Shown here: positions 16,033 through 23,500 of the stretch, in pieces
Position numbering within the stretch: position 1 is the stretch's first letter
Layout: the number at the start of each line of letters is the position of its first letter
NCBI GenBank assembly: GCA_013335115.1
Contig: JAAXWQ010000004.1
Location: forward strand, 1 to 45,973
Length of the DNA: 45,973 nt
Direction: 5' to 3'
From: Chlorobiaceae bacterium
Lineage (GTDB): Bacteria; Bacteroidota; Chlorobiia; Chlorobiales; Chlorobiaceae
Position numbers and translations under genes: made by a program
Notes under the pieces: model-generated
Databases searched by the model: none
What the model was told of the DNA's origin: nothing
Seen by the model: only the letters and a program-made list of their open reading frames with translations

Positions 16033-16215
16033 TTCCATCAAAAGCAGGAATAATCGATTTGGATTTCGATAGCAACATCTAGCGATATCGATAAGTCAAG
16101 AGCTGGTGCTTTATTATCGGATACTTTACATAATTTATATTATACAACAAATTACATGGATCCATTGCGTTGCTGCTTTGCGATTTACAGTTTCCGGAGC
16201 AATAATCGTGGCCGC

Positions 16216-17193
16216 TCATGTGATCCGGCCTTGACGGCGTGCTTCTGCGACGAGTACCGCAAGGGCGCATGACAGGAGCCGCGCTCGAAGGTTGTCGGCA
16301 CGGCTCGTGAGGATGATCGGTACGCGCGCTCCCATGACGATGCCCGCAGCGTCGGCGTGGCTGATGAAGGTCAATTGCTTGGCGAGGATGTTAGCGGCCT
16401 CGATGTCCGGTAAGAGGAGGATGTCCGCGTTTCCGGCCACTTCGGAATCGATGCCTTTCCTTCGTGCGGCGTCGAGGCTGATGGCGTTGTCGAATGCCAG
16501 CGGCCCGTCGATGACACATCCGGCGATCTGGCCCCGTTGCGCCATCTTGCACAGTGCCGCGGCGTCGATCGTGGCCTGCATGGCCGGATTGACGACTTCC
16601 ACGGCGGCAAGCACGGCGATCCCGGGAGGGCGAGCCTCCCCGGTCAGCGCATGCCATGCGTCGATGGCGTTGCGGCAGATGTCCGCCTTGACGGCGAGGT
16701 CCGGTGCGATGTTGACGACGGCATCGGTGACGATGAGCCATTTTTGGTAGCCTGCCGTGTCCATGGCATAAGCGTGTGACAGGCGGCGCCCGGTGCGGAG
16801 ACCGGAGCCGTGGGCTACGATCGGCCCCAGCAGTTCGTTGGTGTGCAGCGACCCTTTCATGATGGCCTGGACGGAGCCATCCGCCGCCATCCCTGCGGCC
16901 TTCCCGGCAGCATCGTGGCTGTGGGCGGCATCGACGATCTTCCACCCGGACAGGTCAATGCCGGCTTTCGATGCCGAAGAGCTGATCCGTTCTGCAGGGC
17001 CGACCAGGACGGGCTTGATGAGGTTTTCATCGACGGCTTCCCGGATGGAGGCGATGTCGAACTCGTCGACCGGATGCACCACTGCCGTCATGAGCGCAGG
17101 AAGTGCGGCGCAGGCGTCCATCACCTGGTGATAGCGCTCATGGGAGCGCACCTGTACCTCTGGAGGTTCGTCCGGTGCGAATGCGTGGGTCAT
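16216..17193 (-). CDS. Phosphate acetyl/butyryltransferase family protein
   Basis: The 325-residue protein belongs to the phosphotransacetylase/phosphotransbutyrylase family, which exchanges acyl groups between CoA and phosphate. Typical pieces are 'AVVHPVDEFDIASIREAV', 'KGSLHTNELLGPI' and, near the end, 'SHADAAGIVMGARVPIILTSRADN', which holds the conserved Ser-Arg-Ala-Asp-x of the acyl-phosphate site. It looks like the short C-terminal enzymatic module also found fused to an enoyl-CoA hydratase in other bacteria; here it is free. ATG 17193 is chosen; GTG 17226 would add 11 residues and lies seven bases after the korB stop. It follows korAB on the same strand, so it probably shares their mRNA and could act on acyl-CoA made by that enzyme or on acetyl-CoA. 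The actual acyl group is not known. Confidence 0.85.
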   Translation of the reverse strand: MTHAFAPDEPPEVQVRSHERYHQVMDACAALPALMTAVVHPVDEFDIASIREAVDENLIKPVLVGPAERISSSASKAGIDLSGWKIVDAAHSHDAAGKAAGMAADGSVQAIMKGSLHTNELLGPIVAHGSGLRTGRRLSHAYAMDTAGYQKWLIVTDAVVNIAPDLAVKADICRNAIDAWHALTGEARPPGIAVLAAVEVVNPAMQATIDAAALCKMAQRGQIAGCVIDGPLAFDNAISLDAARRKGIDSEVAGNADILLLPDIEAANILAKQLTFISHADAAGIVMGARVPIILTSRADNLRARLLSCALAVLVAEARRQGRIT

Positions 17194-17232
17194 GCCTTTC
17201 GGTGTTGGATGTTCAGAACTCTGCACGGGTGT

Positions 17233-18096
17233 TTACCGGTACCTGTCGATCATCTGCTTCAACATTCCTTCTTCAGGGGGCTGTCGGCTAAACAGCGGCT
17301 TGTCGGGTACACCGGCAAGATCCTCGTAGAGCGCCCTCCGGTCATTGCGGTAGAATACGCCGAGCGGAAGCTTTTCGTCCTGCAAGGCGAGCCGGAATGC
17401 TTCGACCCGGTCGGTGGGGTCGTACCCTTCCGGCAGGGCGCAGGTGTGTTCCCTGAACCACTGCCAGGTGTTGAGTTTGTTGAACACCACGCACGGCTGG
17501 AACACGTCGACGATCGAGAATCCCCTGAAGGATATCGCCTGCATGATGATGGCCTTCGCCTGCTCCACATCTCCGGCCCATGCCCTCGCCACAAAGGGTG
17601 CGTCGAGCGAGATGGCAACGGCAATCGGGTTGAACGGTTCGGGCACTACCCCGCCAACCTGGACGGGCGTTTTCATTCGTTGCCGCGATGTCGGGGACGC
17701 CTGTCCCTTGGTGAGTCCGTAGACCATGTTGTCGTGCACGATGACAGTGGTGTCGAAGTTCCTCCGGATGGCGTGCAGCAGGTGGTTCCCGCCCTCGCCG
17801 TACATATCCCCGTCCCCCGATTCGACCACGACGACGAGGTTCCTGTTGGCCATTTTGATGCCGAAAGCCGCGGGAAGCGCCCGACCGTGCAGTCCGTTGA
17901 ACATGTTGACATCGAGGTATTGCGGCGCTTTTGCCGCCTGTCCGATGCCCGATACCATGACGAGCTCCTTCCGGTCGATGCCGAGCTCCCGGAACGCCCC
18001 CTTGACGGCATTGAGCAGCATATGGTTGCCGCATCCGGGACACCAGGCGATGTCGGTGCCGGGAGGCATGTCGAACGTCTGTTGCGGTTCATGCAT
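17233..18096 (-). CDS. korB: 2-oxoglutarate:ferredoxin oxidoreductase, beta subunit
   Basis: With KorA it forms 2-oxoglutarate synthase, which fixes CO2 onto succinyl-CoA using reduced ferredoxin in the reverse TCA cycle. The 287-residue product has the thiamine diphosphate site 'ESGDGDMYGEGGNHLLHAIR' with Gly-Asp-Gly-Asp, and cluster cysteines in 'IAWCPGCGNHMLL' near the N-terminus plus a later cysteine in 'DVFQPCVVFN'. A ribosome binding site (GGAGG and AAAGG on the - strand) precedes ATG 18096, and the reading frame overlaps the end of korA by eight bases. I name the substrate from the host and family size; other 2-oxoacids (for example branched-chain) are possible. Confidence 0.9.
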   Translation of the reverse strand: MHEPQQTFDMPPGTDIAWCPGCGNHMLLNAVKGAFRELGIDRKELVMVSGIGQAAKAPQYLDVNMFNGLHGRALPAAFGIKMANRNLVVVVESGDGDMYGEGGNHLLHAIRRNFDTTVIVHDNMVYGLTKGQASPTSRQRMKTPVQVGGVVPEPFNPIAVAISLDAPFVARAWAGDVEQAKAIIMQAISFRGFSIVDVFQPCVVFNKLNTWQWFREHTCALPEGYDPTDRVEAFRLALQDEKLPLGVFYRNDRRALYEDLAGVPDKPLFSRQPPEEGMLKQMIDRYR

Positions 18097-19801
18097 ACCT
18101 TTCCTCCCTGAGTGCCTCCATGACCTCTTCAACCGAAAACGGTTCGCCGGTGGATTTCAGGATCCTTCGATCGACGGTACATCCGCTTTCGTGCGACAGG
18201 ATATCGGCGAACTGCCCGGTGGCGTTGTTTTCGATGACGACGATCCGCCGGTTGTCCAAAAGGGGAAAGCAGGATGGATTGAGGGGATAGGGCTGTGCGA
18301 AGTGCAGGCCGGCGATCCTTCCTGAACCGGGCATATCCAGCACCTCCTCGACCACTCCCCTGTTCGATCCCCAGCAGACGACCAGCGTGTCTGCATCCGC
18401 TATCCGGCCAATCGGCGTCGGCATGAGCGCTTTCTCGGCAAGTGATCGTACTCTTTTCATTCGCTTCTCGACCATCCTTCGCCGCACCTCGAAGCTTTCG
18501 GTGATCACGCCCTGTTCATCATGCTCGTCGGAGTCGATGCGTACGATCCCGGAGCCGTGCCCGGGGACTCCTCGAGGGCTCAGGCCGTCATCGGTCAACG
18601 CGTATCGCCGATAATCTTCGCTGGTTTCGATGATCGACGTTTCCGGCGGCAAGTGCGCAAGTCCGGAGGTGTCGATGGTACAGGTTGCGTCGAGCAGGTA
18701 TTGGTCGGTCAGCATGAAGACCGGCATCTGTAACTGCTGGGCAAGGTTGAAGGCCCTCTGCATGGTTTCGATGATCTCCCCGGTGGTGCCTGGTGCGAAA
18801 ATGGCCCTCGCGAAATCACCGTGGCCGGCATGCAGGGCCAAGGCGAGATCCCCCTGTTCGGTGCGGGTCGGCAGGCCGGTGGCCGGTCCGGGACGCTGGC
18901 CGATATGGACGACGATGGGCGTTTCGATCATTCCTGCAAGGCTGACCCCCTCCTGCATGAGGTCGAAGCCACCTCCCGATGTCGTGACGATAGCCCTGGC
19001 GCCGGCGTAGGATGCCCCCAATGCGGCATTGACGGCAGCGATTTCATCTTCCGCCTGGTCGACCACGATGCCGAAATCGGCCGCATGTGCGGCAAGGAAG
19101 GTGAGCAAACCCGTTCCGGGTGACATCGGATAGGAACTGATGAAATTGCACCCGGCCAGTAATGCGCCTATACCCAGCGCGGTGGTGCCGTCCAGCAGGA
19201 GCCGCTCTCCTCCAGGCGAAGTCATCGGCAATGGTGGCTTGATCGGGAGGCTTGAAGATGAGAGCTTTGCGATGAAATCGTAACCAAGTTCAGCAGCATG
19301 GAGATTCCCTTCGACGACCCGCTCCCCCTTGGGGCTGAACTTTTCTTTCAGGTACATGGCAAAACGTTCGGCTGGAATGCCCAGTAGCGCCAGGGCGGCC
19401 CCAGCCACGACGGTATTGGCAAATACGGCCCCCCCGGCTTGCCGGGCGAGTTGGTGCAGCGGTAAATCAAAACAGTTTTGCCCCCATGGGCCACCGAAGC
19501 TTTCCTGCTCTGCCAATATCAGCGTTTCGTTGACAATCCGCCCGTTCAAGCGATCGAATGCAAGAGGTGACATGGCGAACAGCACATCGATGCGCGAGGT
19601 GTATGCCTCCCGCTTCCTGCCCGTCACCCTGATCTCGACCGAATTGCTTCCCCCGCGGATACGCGACATGTATTCGGTGCAGGAGAAGAGGTGGTAACCG
19701 CTGTTTTTCAGGATCGGCAGGATGGTCGCTGCCACCGTCTGGATGCCCTGCCCTGCTTCGCCCTCGAAGACCAGGGTGATGTCACGTCTCTCGTCATGCA
19801 T
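18089..19801 (-). CDS. korA: 2-oxoglutarate:ferredoxin oxidoreductase, alpha subunit (gamma-alpha fusion)
   Basis: The 570-residue product combines the gamma domain (about 1-180, 'FEGEAGQGIQT' at 12-22) with the alpha domain ('FISSYPMSPGTGLLTFLA', about residue 225), the arrangement of two-subunit 2-oxoacid oxidoreductases. 'AGARAIVTTSGGGFDLM' and 'PGPATGLPTRTEQGDL' follow in the alpha domain as in relatives. The frame stays open 46 codons upstream of the chosen ATG 19801, but that part is not conserved-looking. The gene precedes korB with an eight-base overlap, giving equal synthesis of the two subunits. It acts in the cytoplasm with reduced ferredoxin supplied by the reaction centre in green sulfur bacteria. 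The promoter must lie in the 217 bases between this gene and the divergent gene at 20019. Confidence 0.92.
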   Translation of the reverse strand: MHDERRDITLVFEGEAGQGIQTVAATILPILKNSGYHLFSCTEYMSRIRGGSNSVEIRVTGRKREAYTSRIDVLFAMSPLAFDRLNGRIVNETLILAEQESFGGPWGQNCFDLPLHQLARQAGGAVFANTVVAGAALALLGIPAERFAMYLKEKFSPKGERVVEGNLHAAELGYDFIAKLSSSSLPIKPPLPMTSPGGERLLLDGTTALGIGALLAGCNFISSYPMSPGTGLLTFLAAHAADFGIVVDQAEDEIAAVNAALGASYAGARAIVTTSGGGFDLMQEGVSLAGMIETPIVVHIGQRPGPATGLPTRTEQGDLALALHAGHGDFARAIFAPGTTGEIIETMQRAFNLAQQLQMPVFMLTDQYLLDATCTIDTSGLAHLPPETSIIETSEDYRRYALTDDGLSPRGVPGHGSGIVRIDSDEHDEQGVITESFEVRRRMVEKRMKRVRSLAEKALMPTPIGRIADADTLVVCWGSNRGVVEEVLDMPGSGRIAGLHFAQPYPLNPSCFPLLDNRRIVVIENNATGQFADILSHESGCTVDRRILKSTGEPFSVEEVMEALREERYA

Positions 19802-20018
19802 TGGCGCCTGGGTCGTGAACTTCCGTTGAAGATGAACCGACAACATCGCTGGGGATTTCAGGAGGGATTCGATTGCTTTAACCACCAGCGTTGCCCGATA
19901 TGTTCCCGGAAACCGCCGGCAGAAAAAGGTCGGCGGCAAATGAGCACAGGATGGGCGTTTGCTGGTTAAGCCCCGGCTGGTTAAATTGAGTATATTTCAA
20001 AAATATGGGCGGAGTTAC

Positions 20019-21020
20019 ATGGTATTTCCCCCATGCCTCCTGTCGCTCATGTATGAATTCATCCTCTTGTTGGCCTTCTTTGTGGCAGTAGCGCTTATTG
20101 GTTTGCTCGTCACAAGATATCGTCAACATCTGCGCAAGAAGGCTGTCCGCCGAAGCTTTGAAACCTGGGCGATAGGTATTTACGAGGGCACCTCTCCTGT
20201 CCAGCTCCACTCCCCTTCCGACATAGCCAATCCGGTCCTTACCGCATCCGATGTCAGTGATGTACGGGCAAGGTTCGTGGCCGATCCGTTCATGATCAGG
20301 GTCGAAAGCGGGTATTATATGTTCTTCGAGGTGCTGAACGACCGGAGGAACCTCGGCGAAATCGGTTATGCGTCCAGTCCTGACGGGAAGGAATGGCAGT
20401 ACCGCAGCATCGTCCTGCGCGAACGCTTCCACCTCTCCTATCCGTATGTCTTTTCATCGGATGGCCACTATTACATGATCCCTGAATGCGGTGCGTCAGG
20501 GGGTATCCACCTCTACCGGGCCGTGGAATTTCCCGAGCGGTGGGAGCGCATTTCGACGATCATCCGGGGTGACCGGGAGCGGAAGGCGGTCGTCGACCCT
20601 TCGGTTATCCGGCACGGCGGTCACTGGTACCTGTTCAGCTACGGCAAACATCGCAGCCTCCACCTGTTCGTCTCCGAATCGCTTGCCGGTCCATGGGTCG
20701 AGCATCCGAAGAGCCCGGTCATCTCGGGCACTCCGCAATTCGCGAGGCCGGGAGGCAGGGTGGTTGCCCATGAGGGCTGCATCCTGAGGTATGCCCAGGA
20801 CGAAACACCCCATTATGGAAGCCGGGTCTGGGCTTTCCGCATTGTCGAACTCACCCCGACGGCATACCGGGAAGCAGCGGCTTCGGATAAACCGGTCCTC
20901 GAGCCAGGCAACGAGTCCTGGAACCGTGACGGCATGCACAACGTCGATCCGCACCAGCAGGCTTCGGGCACCTGGCTCGCCTGCGTCGACGGATTCACCA
21001 TTCATTCAGCAAAGGAGTAA
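20019..21020 (+). CDS. Membrane-anchored five-bladed-propeller protein (GH43-like fold)
   Basis: The 333-residue protein starts at ATG 20019, four bases after GGAG; ATG 20049 is an alternative. An N-terminal hydrophobic segment (about 11-31) anchors or exports it. The rest shows repeated short patterns such as 'ARFVADPFMIRVESGYYMFF', 'LSYPYVFSSDGHYYMIPE' and 'AVVDPSVIRHGGHWYLFSYG', the blades of a five-bladed beta-propeller. This matches the glucosamine inositolphosphorylceramide transferase/GH43-like group, often encoded with surface-polysaccharide genes. Acidic residues at the blade starts (Asp-Pro) occupy the position of glycosidase catalytic residues, but activity is unproven. The next gene, nine bases on, is a glycosyltransferase, so a role in making or trimming a surface glycan is likely. 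Confidence 0.65.
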   Translation: MVFPPCLLSLMYEFILLLAFFVAVALIGLLVTRYRQHLRKKAVRRSFETWAIGIYEGTSPVQLHSPSDIANPVLTASDVSDVRARFVADPFMIRVESGYYMFFEVLNDRRNLGEIGYASSPDGKEWQYRSIVLRERFHLSYPYVFSSDGHYYMIPECGASGGIHLYRAVEFPERWERISTIIRGDRERKAVVDPSVIRHGGHWYLFSYGKHRSLHLFVSESLAGPWVEHPKSPVISGTPQFARPGGRVVAHEGCILRYAQDETPHYGSRVWAFRIVELTPTAYREAAASDKPVLEPGNESWNRDGMHNVDPHQQASGTWLACVDGFTIHSAKE

Positions 21021-21028
21021 CCGCCAAG

Positions 21029-22102
21029 ATGAACATCATGTTTTTCGACGCCACCCGAGAATGGTCAGGTGGGGCGAACCGTTTATTCCTGTGCTGCAGG
21101 GAACTGGTCAAGCGAGGACACCATGTCGTGGTTTGCAGCCTTCCGGGCAATGAAATGTCGAAACGGCTGGCACAGGAGGGAATTCCCATGTTTACCCTGG
21201 AGCCAAGGTCTGACGTCAACCTGCTTGTCGTTCCGGAAATCCTCAGGAAGATGCGGGAACACGATATCGACATCATTGACATCCATTCCCCGAAATTCTA
21301 CTGGCTCGGCGCGTTGGCCGGCAGGCTGTCAGGCAAGCCCGTGCTGATTACCAGGAACGTTCCGTTCCGGAAGAAAGGCCTCAAGCGCAAGCTGAACAAA
21401 CTGCTCTATGGTTTATTGGCCGATCGGGTGGTCGCCATATCAGACAAAATCAAGCGTGAACTTCTTGAGGATTACCGTATCGATGGACGCAGCGTCGATG
21501 TCGTCTATGACGGACTCGACACCGAGAGGTTCGAGATGAGTCGTTCCCCCAAGGACAATTCGAACGTTACGGTAGGAGTCGTATCCCGACTGGTTTTCGG
21601 AAAGGGCCTTGAGTGTTTCGTCGAAGCAATGCCGAAGATTGTCCGGGAGATTCCGGAAGTCCGCTTTGTGATTGCCGGGAGCGGGCCTTTGGAAAACGAC
21701 CTTCGTCGTAGGGTCATTGAACTGGGCCTTGGAAATAGCGTCGTTTTTGCGGGGTTCAGGCACGACATTCCTCAACTCTACGGCGAACTGGACATCACGG
21801 TGATCCCGTCGCCCGAAGAGGGGATGTCGATGAGCGCCCTTGAATCCATGGCATCCGGCGGTCCGGTCGTCGCCACGTCTGGCGGAGGTCTTGTCGATAT
21901 CATCACGAACATGCACAACGGGGTGATCGTGCCTCCGGACAATCCGGAAGCGCTTGCCTCTGGTGTTGTTGCCCTTCTTCGGGCAGATTATCGCACAATC
22001 GGCTTGAACGCTAAAAAGACAGTCAAGGAGAAATTCGAGTTGCACCGCATTATCGACCGTTACGAATCGCTTATAGCTTCGCTGGTCCCCAAGAGCCGGT
22101 GA
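21029..22102 (+). CDS. Glycosyltransferase family 4 (GT-B fold)
   Basis: The 357-residue product is a retaining glycosyltransferase of the GT4 type. The N-terminal domain has the Gly-Gly-Ala-x-Arg loop ('EWSGGANRLFL', 11-21), and the C-terminal domain has 'VGVVSRLVFGKGLECFVEA' and 'FVIAGSGPLENDL'. The sugar-nucleotide-binding Glu-x7-Glu motif is at E264-E272 ('PSPEEGMSMSALESMASGGPV'). There is no membrane helix; such enzymes work at the inner face of the membrane on lipid-linked glycans. Position nine bases after the propeller gene makes a two-gene unit, isolated from any larger polysaccharide cluster in this window. Donor and acceptor are unknown. Confidence 0.9.
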   Translation: MNIMFFDATREWSGGANRLFLCCRELVKRGHHVVVCSLPGNEMSKRLAQEGIPMFTLEPRSDVNLLVVPEILRKMREHDIDIIDIHSPKFYWLGALAGRLSGKPVLITRNVPFRKKGLKRKLNKLLYGLLADRVVAISDKIKRELLEDYRIDGRSVDVVYDGLDTERFEMSRSPKDNSNVTVGVVSRLVFGKGLECFVEAMPKIVREIPEVRFVIAGSGPLENDLRRRVIELGLGNSVVFAGFRHDIPQLYGELDITVIPSPEEGMSMSALESMASGGPVVATSGGGLVDIITNMHNGVIVPPDNPEALASGVVALLRADYRTIGLNAKKTVKEKFELHRIIDRYESLIASLVPKSR

Positions 22103-22231
22103 TCCTTTCCTACCCTGTTTTCGAGCCGGCTTACCTTTTATTATTTTGATAATTATTGGCATATGCTCATATATTGCCGGTAAATTCTTATCTTTGTTGG
22201 TTTCATGAACGTTTGAAATCAACGGTTGGCT

Positions 22232-23404
22232 ATGAAGAACGTCCAGGTGCTTGGCGGGGGAATCTCCGGGGTTGCTACTGCGATCGCTTTCCGCAAACGG
22301 GGTTTTTCGGTCGAACTGGTCTCCGAGAGGGACTACCTGTTCATCTATCCCATCTCCATCTGGATCCCTGTGGGCACGGCGAAATTCGACGATGTCGCCT
22401 TTCCCCTTGCAAAGCTTGCCGATAAACACGGCTTCCGCCTGACGGTCGACCGTGTCGTGCAGATCGATGCGATGCGCGATTCTGTGACGCTTGAGAAGGG
22501 CGGCATCCGGTGCGATGCTGATATCGTCGTCATCGCCCTCGGATCGGGCAAGGTGGCGCATCAAGGTATCGAAAACACCCTTTCGATCTGCGGTCATCCA
22601 GGGCACTCCCTCGAACTGGCAAAAAGGATCGATGCCCTGATTGAAAAGGGGCATGGCCGGATTGCATTCGGTTTTGGCGGCAATCCAAAAGACCCGAGCG
22701 GCGTTCGTGGCGGACCGGGGTTCGAATTGCTTTTCAACCTGCACCACAAGCTATCGAGGCTCGGCATCAGGGATAGGTTCGAAATGACATTCTTTGCCCC
22801 GATGGAGACGCCTGGCGCAAAGATGGGTGAAAAGGCCATACGGATGCTGGACGCCATGTTCACGAAAAAGCATTTCAACCGGCAGTTCGGCAAGAAGATC
22901 GAGAGGTTTGAAAAGGACGGGGTGCTTTTTGTCGACGGGACACGCCTTGAGAGTGACCTGACCATGTTCATTCCGGCCGGCGAGGGCCTCGACGTCATCA
23001 AGGCCTCCGACCTTCCGCTGAACGAAGCCGGGTTTGTGAAGATCGATGACTTCTGCAGGGTTTCAGGGGTGTCGGGATGGTATGCCGTGGGTGATGCGGC
23101 GGCACTCGAGGGCCCTGACTGGAAGGCCAAGCAGGGGCACATCGCGGAGTTCATGGCCGAATGTGCGGCGAATAACTGCAGCGCGGAGCATCTCGGGCTC
23201 GACAAGCCGATGCGCGGTTACCAGGAGCACCTGAACGTGCTCTGCGTCATGGATACCGGAGACGGCGCCGGGTTCGTATTCCGGAACGGCCACCGGCAGA
23301 TGTTCATTCCATTGCCGGTCGTGGGCCACTGGATCAAGAAAGGATGGGGCTTCTACTACAAGCTTTCGAAGATGAAGCGCATTCCCCGGATTCCGGGCTT
23401 TTAG
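22232..23404 (+). CDS. FAD-dependent oxidoreductase, sulfide:quinone reductase-like
   Basis: The 390-residue flavoprotein has the dinucleotide fold Gly-Gly-Gly-Ile-Ser-Gly (8-13, 'VLGGGISGVATAIAF'), a second NAD(P)-domain-like part and the FAD-binding 'VSGWYAVGDAAAL' near the C-terminus. It resembles the sulfide:quinone reductase and type II NADH dehydrogenase group. In Chlorobaculum tepidum an SQR homologue is, from memory, the neighbour of the acl genes, which this arrangement repeats. The redox-active cysteine pair of SQR is not obvious: cysteines lie in 'GIRCDADIV', 'SICGHPGHS' and 'DDFCRVSG'. The C-terminal amphipathic stretch ('GHWIKKGWGFYYKLSKMK') could attach it to the membrane. Start is ATG 22232 (TTG 22226 is also possible). 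Substrate is unproven; sulfide is a guess. A bidirectional terminator follows. Confidence 0.75.
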   Translation: MKNVQVLGGGISGVATAIAFRKRGFSVELVSERDYLFIYPISIWIPVGTAKFDDVAFPLAKLADKHGFRLTVDRVVQIDAMRDSVTLEKGGIRCDADIVVIALGSGKVAHQGIENTLSICGHPGHSLELAKRIDALIEKGHGRIAFGFGGNPKDPSGVRGGPGFELLFNLHHKLSRLGIRDRFEMTFFAPMETPGAKMGEKAIRMLDAMFTKKHFNRQFGKKIERFEKDGVLFVDGTRLESDLTMFIPAGEGLDVIKASDLPLNEAGFVKIDDFCRVSGVSGWYAVGDAAALEGPDWKAKQGHIAEFMAECAANNCSAEHLGLDKPMRGYQEHLNVLCVMDTGDGAGFVFRNGHRQMFIPLPVVGHWIKKGWGFYYKLSKMKRIPRIPGF

Positions 23405-23433
23405 GATATTCCGTTTCGCAGATCCCTGGAAAA

Positions 23434-23471
23434 AACAGGAAAAGCAGGCTGGACGGCCTGCTTTTCCTGTT
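23434..23471. terminator. Bidirectional terminator between the SQR-like gene and aclA
   Basis: A 16-bp perfect inverted repeat: 23434-23449, loop TGGACG 23450-23455, right arm 23456-23471. Both arms carry an A- or T-run next to the stem, and the two flanking genes converge, so it can serve both strands. Confidence 0.88.
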
Positions 23472-23500
23472 ATGAAAGAACAACCGGCAGACGCCGGAAA

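Noticed and set aside
16810-18111. Long + strand frame opposite korB and the phosphotransacetylase-like gene
   Set aside because: It is the antisense shadow of clearly identified genes in GC-rich DNA; its residues (many Arg, His, Pro) fit no protein.
21440-22747. 435-codon - strand frame across the glycosyltransferase and SQR-like genes
   Set aside because: Shadow of genes with clear motifs; crosses their intergenic gap without its own signals.
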